From positions 123,462-187,461 of the forward strand of contig KN832558.1 of assembly GCA_000827205.1 (NCBI GenBank): a stretch of 64,000 bases of DNA, written 5' to 3'. The DNA is from Plicaturopsis crispa FD-325 SS-3. Lineage: Eukaryota; Basidiomycota; Agaricomycetes; Amylocorticiales; Amylocorticiaceae. Positions within the stretch are counted from its first letter, which is position 1, and the number at the start of each line of letters is the position of its first letter. The notes under the pieces were generated by a model. It worked only from the letters and a program-made list of their open reading frames with translations. It had not been told where the DNA came from and made no database searches. Below are positions 34,723 to 47,382 of this stretch, piece after piece. The translations under genes were made by a program, and so were the position numbers.

Positions 34723-37700
34723 CTATACGGCCCGACCACGACCCCTCGTAGGCCGCCAGACTTTCTTCTCTGGCGCAGGCTGGAATCCATCGGCATCCGC
34801 GGGAGGAGGGGATGCCTGCGGCGTCGCGACGGCTGGTGATGCAGAACGTGAAATTTCGGCACCGGCCTGCTTTGCCTGCTCTCTCTGTCTCCATGTCCCG
34901 GCTCCCATACCCGGCCTGAATTTCGGAACCGCGCCCGGAGATTCTGGTCTGGTTGGCGGCGCCATTCTCGCACGAGTCGGTGTCGATGGTGTCGTGCTGG
35001 CGGGTGTGGCAGCGGGTGAGCTGCGTCGCCAGGCTGACTCGCCATTGGCAGCTGGGGCTGGCGCAACTTTGGGGGCAAGTTTCCCAGCAGCACGCCGTGC
35101 CATGGCTTCCTCTTCGCGTTGTTGCTGCAAACGAGCCTTCTCTGCTGCCTCGGCACGTTCTGCTTCGCGTTGCTTTCGGAGAGCAGCCTTTTGCTCCTCC
35201 TCTGCTTGCCGTTTGGCTTCCGCCTCCGCTTCCGCCGCTTCTTGCGCGAGGCGTTGACGCTCCTCTTCTGCGATGCGCTCTGCAAGGAAAAAAGTGAGAC
35301 TTCAAATATCAATCCATAACCAGTCATGTACGCACCAGCTTCGAGTCGTTCTTCCTCCTCCTCGCGTTCCTGCTGCAGTCTGTCTTCCTCCTCCATACGT
35401 AGGCGCTCTTCCTCACGCTCCTGGATAACGGCCTTTCTCCTCTTAGCCTTCTCCTCTGCTATCTTCTTCTGAGCGGCGGCCTTCTTCTTGGCGTACTCCT
35501 CTCCTTTCTTCGCCTCGATGGCCGCGCGCCTGGCCTCGTAATCGGCAGTCATACGTGAGAGGCGCTTCTTGGCCTCGAGATCCCGCTGGTGCGCGATCTT
35601 TGCGCCTTCGAGGCGCGACTTCTGGATGGAGTCGAATGTCACACGATCGTTCTCTTGTTGGACTTCATAATCTTGGGCGAGTAGCGGTCGCTCTTCTTTG
35701 CGGTAGGCACGCTCGATGTGGTCGACCCGTTTCGCAACGATGCGTAGACGCTCGTTCAGTTGCGTCTTCTCCTTCTCGAGTTGCTCGACTTGAATCTTCA
35801 TGAGCTTGTCGGTATTCATGTCCTTCATGTCCTGCATAGGAGTATTAGTCACTGTGAGTAGATACAACCCGAATATTCTTACGTTCAACGGGACGCCCTT
35901 TAGACCCTTCGCAATGAGAGTCTCCGCAAGTTGCATAGCTTCTTGCGTACGGATGCTCTCAATATCTTTGCGAGCACGCTCGAGTTCTCTCCGTCTGAGG
36001 TCGTCTTTCATCCTCTTGCCCTCCTCTTCCTTCTCGCGACGAGAGATCTCCGCACGCCGGCTTGCTTCCTCCCTCTCCTTCCTGACAGACAGCTCAGACA
36101 GCAGCTCACGCCTACGCGCGACCAGTGCCCTTCTGAGATGGAGTGCCTTACGTTCACCCTCGGCCGCAGCCACAAGCGCAGCGAGCTTCGCCTGCTGCTC
36201 CTCCTCGGAGAGAGACGTGGATGGTGGCGGGTAAAGTGCAGAGAGCGAGTTGTGAAGACATGTCGCCAGCGAACTGAGGCGCGTGCGGACGAGCTGGGCA
36301 GTCGACGGCTGGATAGCCGTCTCGCGGGGGCCGGAAGCTGGTTCCTCAGATGCGACGAATGCGTCGTCGACGAAGGTGATGCTCCCGCCCGCATGATCGA
36401 CGCGGATGTTGAGCTCACCACGGCGGGCGCAGCCCATGACATACGCCTCGATCTGCTCCGCATCAAGCCCGGATTCGCGCAAGGGAGCAACAAGCTCAAG
36501 TAGGTTGGAGATCTTGATCGTGGTATATACCTGGGAAAGTTGGGACAAGAGACGCGACAAAAGGGCGCGTTGGAGGAGTGCGCGGTACGATGCATATGCG
36601 GCGTCGGCGGCGAGCGTTTCTAGGAGGGGCGCGATAGACGAGCATAGCGTAAGAGGGTCGAAAGTGACCTCAAGAATATTGTACAGAGACCGGATGGAGT
36701 CCGGAGAGAGTTTGAGTACATCGCGGGAAAGCTATAATGAAAATTTAGGACATGCAGGGTAGGTATTAAAATTGCACTTACTGCATCCTTGAGGAGGCCG
36801 GACCGCGTAGGGGTCTTTGACAGACCAAGGAGCGACGTAAGTCTGCCGTTTTTTCCCTTGCCCTCCTCGGCACCTTCCTCGGCTTGCTGACCCACTGGGA
36901 CAGCTAGTGCACTGACGAGGACCTGCCCGGCGAGCCGCCCCATCTCCTCCTCCGACTTTCCTCCGATATTCGACACGACAGAGTAATACCGCGCCCATGC
37001 TGCAGCATGGTAAAGCGCATTACCACTCATCAAGAAGATCTTGGTCAGCTTTTCGTAGTAATTGGCCATCATGCTTGGGCGAGGCGCCTTCTTGGCCATC
37101 GTGAGCAGATTGTGCACATCTTCGACGGAGCGGAAAGCCTCCTGCCACAGCTCTAGCTCAACGGATGTGTTGAGCTGCGCAAACCGCGTGTCGAGGTGGT
37201 GTTGCAGGATATCTGGGTCCGACAAGTTGATGGAATGTGGCTGATGCGCGTATTTCGCGACATTGGCGAGGTGCAGACGGAGTGTCTCACAAAGGCGCCG
37301 GAATTCAACCTTGCGCTGATGTTTAAGGCAGAACTTGAACGCTTGTTGCGCGATTTGCTGTCGAAGAATTCGAAACCAGTTTTTTCGATATTATTCAAAG
37401 CACATACCTGATATATGACTTCCAGGCGAGCGTTGTTCTTCAGCGTCTCGAGGGACGTGCGATAGCTCTCCCAGAGGAACTTGAGCCAAGGCGTCACGAG
37501 TGCCCTATCTGTCCTGTCCTTGCTCTGGTCGCCGCTTACTGCACCGAGTAAGATGCTCTCCGGTGTCTCGCTAGCCTCCAAATCATCCACGTCGGTCAGA
37601 GCTACTGCCTTCTCTGCCTTTTCCTGCGCCTCCTGGACCTTCGCATCCGCAAGCTGCACGAATTTGTTGATGACGACCTCGATGGAGCCGACGCTCGTGT

Positions 37701-37938
37701 TCTGTGCAATGTTTTTGTACTGCATGAGGCCCTCCTTAGCGGTGCGGCCCTTGCGCATATCGACGCACAGCTCGACGAAGCGCAGCATGATGGGCTCGAG
37801 TGACGCAAGCGGGGTTGAGCGGAAGCGCTTGGACGAGAACATTTCTGTTAACGACTGGAGTGCGGCATGATTCTGGCCAACGGAGACAAGGCCTTCTGCC
37901 TGTTTGAGTACCGTCTCCGGTTTTGTGAAGGGAGCCAT
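34723..37938 (-). CDS. TIF32: Translation initiation factor eIF3 subunit a (Tif32/Rpg1)
   Basis: Scaffold subunit of eIF3, which brings mRNA and initiator tRNA to the 40S subunit. Start [20 protein letters not shown] at 37938 matches the conserved N-terminus; [18 protein letters not shown] and the helical repeats follow. The PCI domain ends near [17 protein letters not shown] and ITFVDDAF. The second half is a very long charged coiled coil ([20 protein letters not shown]), giving a low-complexity C-terminus that ends [15 protein letters not shown]. Four or five exons, about 1,000 residues, as expected for the family. It is tail-to-tail with CCH1 with 270 bp between stops. Confidence 0.94.
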
Positions 37939-39004
37939 GATTGTCTGCGTAAGAGAAAGAAAGTCGGTAACGAAGCGCTGTAGACTGGCTGCAATTTCTC
38001 TCACATTTTTCGTATTCGTGCCACTCGTCCAAAGGATCGTGTCAGAGAATGTACAGAATATGAAGAACAGGGATCGTATACGATCTTTGCGGAATCTTTG
38101 CGTACAGTCGTCGTACTTCGCCAGAAAAAATCACCAAAGTTTAGCGTCGCATGGCGGAGATTGAATCTCGGGCGTAGCCGACAGTGAACTACTCAACATC
38201 TCCGACCAGTCTCCGCCTTCGACTCTCTTTCAAAACTCTTTGCTACTCGACGGATTCCAAGGATATTTTCTAGCTGTACTCGAGCGGGGCCTTATCCAGC
38301 TTGTCTTGTGGACAATTTATATTACCGATCACAATGCTTCGCATCTTGTGCATCGGTCGACCATTTTACGCGTGGTCGTTCCGCTACCTCAAGTTGCATG
38401 AACAGTGACACTACGTAGTGAGTATATTGCATGAATATCGTGTGCGAAAGTCACCCTTGGATTTAAATCAGAATATCTGCATGAGGACATGTGGTCGAAC
38501 GACGTGAGCGCGTGAGCAGTCGCCAGTCTCCGAAGGTCTCATTTCGATCTTATTCGACTGGACATATTCCGGCGGGGTAATTCCTCAGACTCTAGTGTTC
38601 CAGGTACATCGAAAGACTTCTATTCTTTCAGACTAACTGTCAAAACTTCAGCAAGAACGTTTGTGTGAAGCTTCATGGGTGGGTCTACTTCGTCCTCCCG
38701 TGCAGTCGCGCTCTGAGACCGAATTTCACTCTAGATAACGTGCCTTCTGTCACTGAGCTCTTGCTGAGCTCAGTCCATATTCTGAGTGCAGACCATCGGC
38801 TGTCAGCGACGATATCAATGTTGGCTGACGCGCAGATGGCTGGTGCACCTGCATTGACTTCGCGGCTGACGCGCAGTTTTGGTATTTTGGTTACGACCGC
38901 ACAAATTGTCCAATACTCATAAAAACCCCATTGATCTCTGGCGTGGATCTCCATTTTCTTCTCCTCATTTCCCCGCCCTCCCCTTCGCTTGCGAACGATA
39001 AGCA
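37939..39004. other. Divergent intergenic region between TIF32 and sugar transporter 2
   Basis: This 1,066 bp stretch holds promoters for both genes. No RNA gene, repeat or domain-bearing frame was recognised. Confidence 0.5.
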
Positions 39005-41598
39005 ATGCCGCTTCTTTATGTGTAAGTCTTGCTCCCCCTATGCTTAACAGCAGTCTGCTGTAGGCTGACCATATCACCTTTCATAGCCAGGGCGTGCCCA
39101 TCGGATGGACAGCAATCATGCTTGCCGTTATTGCCTCTATGGGTGGTTTTATCTTCGGCGTACGTCGTGTTCTCCATCTGCAAAGCGTCCTGAAATTGAC
39201 ACCACCATTTACACAGTACGATACCGGGCAAATATCCGATATCCTGCTCATGGATGACTTCTTAGCGCGCTTCGCGACGTGCGGCACACCGGGAGATGCC
39301 TCTACCTGCAAGTTCTCTGTCGTCCGCGAGGGTCTCATCGTCTCCCTACTCTCGATCGGCACCCTCGCTGGTGCTCTAATTGGTGCCCCGTGAGTCCGCA
39401 AACTCATTACGCACATTTACGGTGGCTGACAAATTTTCTGGTACAGGACCGCGGATTACCTTGGTAGACGCTATGCTATGGTTGTCGAATGCGGTATCTT
39501 CATGATCGGAGTGGCTATCCAGCTGGCCTCTACGCACACATGGCAGCAGTTTGCCGTCGGCCGCCTCATTGGAGGCTTAGGCGTCGGCTCGCTGAGCGCC
39601 GCCGTGCCCATGGTCGGTCCCTTACATCCCTCGTGTGATATATATCTAACCCCATAAACGACTCAGTACCAAGCAGAGACCGCACCTCCACAGATCAGGG
39701 GCACCCTGACGGCGACATACCAGCTATTCATCACTTTTGGTATCCTCGTCGCCTACCTCATTGCGTATGGAACGCGTTCGGCTGCACTATCTGGATCCTG
39801 GCGTATCGTCGTCGGTGTAGGTCTGATATGGCCGCTAGTACTTGCCATCGGCATTCTCTTTATGCCTGAATCACCAAGGTGCGCCCGGTGCAATTGTTTT
39901 GGTCGAATTTCCTCTGAACGATCTGTCCCATGTAATCTTTAGGTGGCTAGCGGCGCATGGGCGCCTTCCAGAGGCAAGTCGTGCCATCGCACGGACACGT
40001 GGAGTAGACGTGACAGACCCTATCGTCCAACGAGAGGTAGAAGAAATCAGACTCAACGTCCTACACGAGCAGGCCCACGTAGAAGGATCTAGCTGGTTCG
40101 ACTGCTTCAGACCGAATAATAAGACTTTATACAGGACCCTTCTTGGTTAGTGCTTTTTGTGCGTTGCAAAGAAATCATTTGACGCCTCTCTGCGCTACCG
40201 ACAGGTGTCTCTTTGCAGAGTCTGCAGCAACTTACTGGGGCAAACTATTTCTTCGTGCGTTATTTCGGGTGTATGCACACTTTCTGTCACTAATCCCCCC
40301 TCGCTCAACAGTAGTTAGCACTGTCCCTTGATTAACTCTTTGTTCTACCCACTAACTGCTCGTCTGCACGTGTCTTCACAGCGTGAGTCCGAACGCCTCA
40401 TATTATACTACCCAGCTGACTCCGTTTTTGCTTGTTTTAGTGTCAGTACCTTTAAGTAAATCATCACTGACTCCTCTCAATGGCATCTCTCTTCACAGAC
40501 GGCGTAAGTTGATTTTTCAACCCTTCTCCCAGCTACTAACTTGCTGACCCCACTCCGTACAGGCGACCATTTTCCAATCTGTAGGTATCAACGACTCGTT
40601 CGTGACACAGATCATCCTTGGCGCTGTAAACTTCGGCTCGACTTTCGGCGGGTTGTACGTGATGGAAAAGGTGTGCATTTCCCTCGCTCCTCCATACGTT
40701 CGACATTGCTAAATCGCCATCGTCAGTTTGGACGTAGGGTTCCGCTTATTGTTGGCGGGCTATGGCAAGGCGCATGGCTTCTCGTATTCGCCAGTGCGGC
40801 AACTGCCAAAGACCCGCTGACCAACCCCGCCATCGGAAAATGCAAATCCTCGTTCTATATCTCCTTGCGCTTTATTGCTAACACGATTTCGCTGTAGTGA
40901 TGATCGTCAGCGCGTGCATGTTCATCTTCGGCTACGCCATGACTTGGGCCCCGTATGTCTCCTTCACCCCTTCTGTGTGCGTGCAAGCCGTACTTACATG
41001 TACGATCCTCCAGGGGTATCTGGATTCTCATCGGCGAGACGTTCCCCACGCGTACACGGGCTAAACAAGGCGCCATCTCTACCGCCGGCAACTGGCTCTG
41101 GAATTTCCTTCTTGCTTTCTTCACCCCCTTCATCGTAGGCGATATTGGTTTCCGATACGGTTATGTATTCGCAGGTAAGTCACTAGTTTTGAATCGAATC
41201 TTTCCCGCTACCACAGTATGTTCGCTGACATCCAATCACTGCAAGCATGCAATCTCCTTGGGGCCGCCGTTGTCTACCTCTTCCTGTACGAGTCATCTGA
41301 GCTATCACTTGAGGCCGTTGATATGGTGCGTGCTACTCCTCTTTGCACGCTGTGCCTACCTAACATGTCCGCGAAGATGTACTGCGACCCGACTTGCAAA
41401 CCGTGGACCTCCCGTCAATGGGCACCGCCTGGTTTCTCAAGCAGGCGCGACTTGGTCGAGCAGACACGGGCTGCGGAGGCGAATAAACCACTCGAGGCAG
41501 GACAAGGCCTTGAGGAGGGACGCATTGAGAAGGTCGCTGACAACGAAGTTGAGCGAACGGGTTCACGCAGGACAGCGCTCGACTCTAAGGGTGTTTAG
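39005..41598 (+). CDS. MFS sugar/H+ symporter, copy 2
   Basis: Plasma-membrane sugar porter, paralog of the gene at 10375-12940. The first exon (17 nt, MPLLYV with the last codon split) splices to [20 protein letters not shown], exactly as in copy 1. Motifs: [95 protein letters not shown], and tail [19 protein letters not shown]. The C-terminus is longer than in copy 1, adding a polar end through DSKGV. About twelve exons, about 540 residues, no break seen. It lies 408 bp upstream of a GH28 pectin hydrolase on the same strand, which would fit uptake of pectin-derived sugar, but that is inference. Confidence 0.88.
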
Positions 41599-42006
41599 AT
41601 TGTGGGTTTGCGGTCCGGTATGGAAGTCATCCCCACCTCTTGTGTTCGAATGCTTATAAGTTATCTTTTGCGCCTCAGGAATGCAGGGTTTTATGTGCAT
41701 CTATTTATTCCATACACTATGGTTCGCGCAAGGAAGTCTGTGCGACGCTGCAATGGCTTCTTGTCCTATTCTACAGTGAGGGCATCTAATAATATTAATT
41801 CTGGCCCTCGTGATGGAAAGCACAGATCATTTGACTGAGGCATGACTTGGACTCCGTTCGACCGCGTCAAGACTGACGGGCAGCGGGCCTGATAGGGAGA
41901 CGACCGTGGCATATGATCAAGGTATGGAGTCTTCGCCGGCTTCGAGATGTAATGGTCACGACTATTTATACGGTAAGGACTCAGGTTCCATAGGAAACCC
42001 CGCACA
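41599..42006. other. Intergenic region transporter 2 to GH28
   Basis: This 408 bp stretch holds the transporter 3' flank and the GH28 promoter. Nothing specific was recognised. Confidence 0.5.
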
Positions 42007-43561
42007 ATGACGCTGAGCATCTCCTTCATGTTCATACTCCTCGCCGCATCCACGCTCTTGAACCCCCTTGCCCGCCTTGTGTCTGCAGGCTCAGTGACCA
42101 AGAGTGGTTCCGTGTGCACCGTGCATCCATCCCCGTCCAACAGTACCTCTCCAGATGACGCACCTGCCATTATTTCAGCCTTCGAGCAGTGCAGTTCGGA
42201 CGCGACGGTGGTGTTTGAGAATGCCACGTACCACATTGAGCAGATCATGAACACCACAGGCTTGCAAAACGTAACCATCGACCACAGGGGGACGCTACTG
42301 GTTGGTCGGATTTCCTTTACCAAACTCATGGACACACTAACGAATTGGTTGTTAGTGGGGTACGAATCTGACATACTGGCGGAACAATAGCCTTCCACTG
42401 GGATACCAAAATCAAACGACCGCTTGGTTTTTTGGTGGGTCAAACATTACATGGGATGGCCATGGATATGGAACCTTCGATGGCAATGGCCAGCTTTGGT
42501 CAGTATCCCGACGGTGTTTTCCCGGAGCTCCACCCTTAAGTACTGACTACTGAACAGGTACGACCTAGCGAATGGTACCTCCAACTTGGCGGGCCGTCCG
42601 ATCAGCCTAGTCATAGCAGGCACGACAAAATCTCTGTTCACGGGCATCCGTTTCGTGCAATCCCAGTTCTGGACCATGGCGATTACACGCTCCGAGGACG
42701 TGCTCCTGGAGCACATCTACGTGAATAGCACGTCTTCCAGCAACGTGCGTTGTGCGCCATTTCACAGTTAGATGTTCACCTCGCTGATTGCATATGTGTC
42801 ACAAATCGATAGGCGCCTACACAAAACACAGACGGCTGCGATACCTTTTACTCCAACCGTATCACATTTCGAGATTGGTCCGTCGACTGTGGTGATGACA
42901 ATATCTCGACCAAGGCCAATTCATCGAACATCCTCATCCAAGACTCTGTGTTCCACCGCGGCGACGGAGTCGCGATCGGAACCATTGGCCAGTATCTGGA
43001 TACCTATGAATTCATTGAAAACGTTACCGCCGAGAGGATTGTAGCCACTGGCACAGAATTTGTTGGTTATGTGAAGACGTGGACAGGGATACAGCAAAAT
43101 TACCCACCGAACGGTGGGTATTTGGACCTTCCTATTACATTTACATTGTTAATCATCGAAATTGAAGGCGGCGGAGGTGGCATAGGCTACGTTAAAAATA
43201 TCGGTGAGATGTCTGTCTGTCTCATCAACGGTGAATAGTTGCTCACAATGACTCAGTATTCCGCGATTTCACAGTCAACAACATCCTCTCCTCCATCGCG
43301 CAGATCACACAGTGCATATCGTACAGTGGCGCGACTGGGGGCTGCGACACGTCGCATTTCCAGCTCTCGAACATCACCTGGGGTCCCATCACCGGCACCG
43401 TCGCAAGCGGCAGCCTCGCGCAGTTTCAGTGCAGCGGGGATGCGCCCTGCCCAGGCATCCAGCTCGTCGGCTTCGACGAAATTCAAACCAACGGGACCCG
43501 AGACATCAGCTGTAGTCATGTCGTAGATCCCGTCGGATTCAACTGCACTGAGGGAGACTGA
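42007..43561 (+). CDS. Secreted glycoside hydrolase family 28 (polygalacturonase-like)
   Basis: Right-handed beta-helix pectin-degrading enzyme. A signal peptide is clear (ISFMFILLAASTLLNPLARL). Then come VCTVHPSPSN-STSPDDAPAI, the beta-helix repeats, WDGHGYGTFDGNGQLWYD, and the catalytic region: NTDGCDTFYS (first Asp), DCGDDNIS (two Asp), HRGDGVAIGTIGQY, and YVKTWTG. In classical family members the last two motifs read GHG and RIK; here the His position holds Asp and Arg holds Tyr. This may mark a distinct exo-acting or rhamnogalacturonan subgroup rather than a dead enzyme. Many Cys and N-glycosylation sites (NGT, NST) are present. Five or six exons, about 420 residues, stop after FNCTEGD. 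Confidence 0.85.
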
Positions 43562-43935
43562 GGCCTGCGGAGATGTATTTTACACGACCACTTTCACCTG
43601 GGTGGGTCAGCGATTGAAAGTCAGCATGGCAGACATGGGCTTAAAAAAATTGCACCACTTCAGTTTGTCTCTGGCACTTAATTCCAGACTGATTCTCAGA
43701 TTGAGGTGGTCAGGTCGGGCATCGATGGAGATATGTTGCGAGGAGGGTTCGATAATCGCCGCGCAATTGAAGTGCACCTGAGAGGTTAGATAAACGAGAT
43801 GTACATACTCGCAGTAACACCGATTGCAAGGACAGAACGCGAGTCGAAGATTTTGCTGTCACCAGTTCACGGAAACTGCAACTTAGCTCAAATGGCAATT
43901 TCGATGCTGGGATGAACGCATGATAGGCGGGATAA
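43562..43935. other. Intergenic region GH28 to PFD5
   Basis: The two genes converge in these 374 bp. No gene recognised. Confidence 0.5.
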
Positions 43936-44566
43936 TCACGACTTCGCTGCGGCTTGTGCTTGGCCTTGCAGCTTAGTCTGCATTATATTGACGAGGTAGT
44001 TCATATTTTCCTGCTTTTTCTGTATGGTCTCCTGCAGCGCTTCCAGATTCGTGCGGATGTAGTCCACTTTCGACTCATAGTGGATCAGGGCCTGTGCCCG
44101 TGTCTGCGTGCCCTTGCCAATCAGCGTGTTGTCCTCGCGGCGCGTGTAAATCTGGGCGCACCTTCTGGACATAGTAACCCGTTCCAACATCTACGATCAC
44201 GTTCTCGAGATCGCAAAGCTTTCCCGGGACGTAGAGTGAGTTCGTGAGGGGGACCAAGATCGTTTTGCCTGCACGCGGTCTGTCAGGATGCCCACACCAT
44301 ATCCGCTTTGCTAGCAGGCGCACCCTTGTTCTGGGGCTTGACTTCCTTCACGTTGTCGATGCAAGACTTGAATTTTGCCTGTGCCTGCTTAAGTTGGGCG
44401 AACGAGTTGGTGAGGTGCGTTAGTTCCTGCAGAGAGCGCGTCAGATCGTCTCTCCCATCGTGATATCAAACTTCTGCGAACATGCCTCTTCTAGCTGCCT
44501 TCGCACATCCGACAACTGCGCGACGTCGAGGTCGCCGACATTGACTTGCTGAGGTTGCGATGCCAT
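43936..44566 (-). CDS. PFD5: Prefoldin subunit 5
   Basis: Alpha-type subunit of the hexameric prefoldin chaperone, which hands unfolded actin and tubulin to the CCT chaperonin. The start at 44566 gives [20 protein letters not shown]. The first coiled-coil helix continues through [19 protein letters not shown] and [10 protein letters not shown]. The beta-hairpin core reads [15 protein letters not shown] and [13 protein letters not shown]. The second helix includes [20 protein letters not shown] and ends in a short AQAAAKS tail. Four or five small exons, about 160 residues as in the family. Divergent from the DENND11-like gene. Confidence 0.92.
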
Positions 44567-44722
44567 GAACGGAGGAGGCAAGGAGGGAGAATATGTACCG
44601 TGCGAATTTCTCCGTAGCGGTTTCTGTCAATGCGATCTGCAAAGTCGTGTCTACTGTCAAACTACATATTATCACAGGCGTTTACTGTGGCCTTTGCGCC
44701 AATTCCTCTCTTTCCAAGCCGC
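44567..44722. promoter_or_regulatory. Shared divergent promoter of PFD5 and DENND11-like gene
   Basis: Start codons are only about 156 bp apart, so control sequences must be shared or overlap. No named motif was seen. Confidence 0.45.
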
Positions 44723-46855
44723 CATGTCGTCGTCGTGGGTAGATAAGGGCAAGGTTCCGCAGGATGTTGGCGAGTTTTGTTCGCCTTTTTGCCGTCGCTG
44801 CATCGCTTGAACCGAGCTGTGTATAGTTGCTATATTTCACGCGTCCTTCCATCCAACGAAGGGCAATACTCTTGACTGGTTTCAGAAAGCAAGTGAAGGT
44901 GAGTGCTGCCCGAATGTTTTGTGGTCCATGTGAACTCAACCAGCCACCAGACTTAAACCTAGACAGCGTGGAATTCTCAGTGTTGCCCAGTGGGCTCCAT
45001 CTGGTTGACCAGGATGTCGTTTACTTCACCAAGGACGCGTATCAGGGTGTATGCGTATTTCGACGCCGTGTTACTACCGAACACGGCCACCGGGGCTTTC
45101 GTCTTTCTTCAATGGGAATATTGCTGGCCAAGTCTGCCAGACCCAGACCATGGCGGCATGTAGCCCCTCTGAAGGAGCTCGTATCAATGATGTACTCGTC
45201 AATCGAAAATAGAGGGTCGCTAGAACCAACGGAGGACGACTGGGAACCAGCGAAGGCTTTTTACGCAAACCGTCAAGTCCAAACGGCCGACCTCGGTGGT
45301 GCGGGAGATTGGAACGGGTGGAGTCATGAACTGGACGGCGTACGTTTTTTTAGTGCGCTATGCATTCTACAAAAAATTCATTGAACGCCTTGATAGCCTG
45401 GCGCAGAGGGTCCGGCGATTAATCCGACCCTTCATTTACCACATCTTCTACGGATTCTTGGTCCATCCGTTCTCACTCTCTACAAGCACGTCCTCGGTCG
45501 CCGGCGCATCTTAATTTATACCCTACCCCCCGTCGAGGCCGCATGCATTCTATGCCAGGTCGCTGCTGATATGTGCTATGAGAACCAGGTCGACTACGAG
45601 TCTTCGCCACCAATGGACGGCGGGTCCTCCAATGCACGTGGAAAGTTGAAGGCGAAGTGTAACGAAGGGATTAAAGTCCTCGGTATGGTAACACTACAGG
45701 ACTGGGATAGAATGGCGGAAGAGGGAAAGAATGGTAGAGGGTGGATTGCATGTAAGTTTATTTGATTTGGAAATCCAGAAGTTGAGGAGTGTGCTAACCA
45801 GGCTGGCATAGGTACCACCGATGCCTTATTTCTCGAGAAACCCTCTTGCTACGATCTGGTCGTAGATCTTACCACGTCAACGCCATTGAAAGCCTCTCGT
45901 CCCACTCTTTCGATATCGCGACCAATAGCACAATCATCTCCGAGAGGACCCACACATAGACTTTCCGTCATCCGCTTCACCTGGAGTGATGTGAAACTGG
46001 TGAGTATCGTCTTAGTGGCCTCCTCGCTAATTTATGACGCCTTGTGTACAGTGGAATGAACTCGACCGGATACTTCAACGAGACGAATGCATAGACCACG
46101 AATGCTGTATCCCTTCTGACGGCAACACGAAGTCAAAATATGTATCAACCTGGACGGACGCGTGGCGGGTCTACGAGGACGTCTGCATAATTTGTGCAGG
46201 TCTCTGGATGGGCTCCTGGCGGGGCAACTCTCCCATGTCGTACTCCACAGGCAACGGGTCGATGACAAACTGGGGCCAGGTCCGACTCGAGGGCGATGAT
46301 GACCTCACCATCGACGGCGGATATGTGCGGAATTTAGGGATGGGGATCGAAGGGCGGCCTGTCGAGTACGGGTTGGGAGCCGGTGTTGCTTCCGGCAGCA
46401 CGACAAAGTCGATGCGGCGGTCCAGTGCAATGTCCTGGGCTAGCGGGAAGGCCACGGCGGTCGAAGCGAACAGCCGGCAGGCGTCGTCGTCGTCTGCTTT
46501 TGAGCTGGCTGCTTCAGCCGGGCCTGCGTGCGAGGACGAGGATGCGAGACGCGATCGACAGGTCCTGATGACCCTGGCACTTCTGCAGACCTTCCATGCG
46601 ACTACACGATTCCAACTCTCGAGATTATCCACGCTTCTGCAAACTCGTGCCGAATCCTCTTCCTCACGAAGCGGCCCCGGAGCTGCGAGTGTAATTCTGA
46701 CACCCAAGGACGTGCTCTCATTCGAGCTCGGGCCGCTAAGCTCTCTGGATGCACGCTACCTGGAGTGGTTAGGGGAGGAGTATGGCGGAGGCACCAGCGT
46801 AACGGTGAGGCGGGGGTGGAAGGACCTGTTCAGCATGCTGTTTGGATTTTCTTGA
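44723..46855 (+). CDS. DENND11/LCHN-like DENN-module protein (DUF2347)
   Basis: Probable DENN-type membrane-traffic regulator (Rab exchange factor class). A five-codon first exon MSSSW joins, in phase, LCIVAIFHASFHPTKGNTLDW; this start is a best guess. Next come the LCHN-family segments VEFSVLPSGLHLVDQDVVYF, GVCVFRRR and FRLSSMGILLAKSARPRPW, then LGPSVLTLYKHVLGRRRILI with YTLPPVEAACILC, and GWIACTTDALFLEKPSCYDL with VVDLTT. The C-terminal half has an Asn/Trp/Gly-rich segment, Ser-rich linkers and ends GWKDLFSMLFGFS. About seven exons, close to 600 residues. Similarity to DENND11 is from memory of the family pattern. Confidence 0.75.
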
Positions 46856-47382
46856 TGGTGCTACATCTACTCGGTGACCGTACAGACTTTTTATCCGCGG
46901 ACTGGTGTTGTGAGACATTAGACTTTTTGGTACATATGTTCTATAGGGAGTGTACATGTACTTCAATCTTTCCGATATCATCACTTGCGATACCCTGTGC
47001 AATAACTAACATGTGAACCATTCAGAGTTCAGTGAAGCTTTCCATGGCCAAGGCATGAAAGCTACCAAACCCGTACTTTGTTCGCAATGAATGTTCAAGT
47101 TGCGGTAAGAAAATGTGCATCATGATGACGATAGACCAGCATAGATTATATTATGATAGATAGTAAGCCACCATAAGAGTTCCATAAGTTATTGTACGTG
47201 GGGCACCGAAGGATGCATGATTAGCAACTGAGCGTCGCAATAGGGTATCAGAATACATAGACGGATTGAAGGGCATAACCGACGACGACGAGCTCCTGCC
47301 AACAATGTTGTAACTGTCGCTCGGCTGACATTGAGTAAGTAGGCAAAAGCGCAACGGAGAAAGTGCTCACAATGATAGCGAA
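46856..47382. other. Intergenic region DENND11-like gene to pseudokinase 1
   Basis: The genes converge in this 527 bp. No gene, RNA or clear repeat. Confidence 0.5.
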
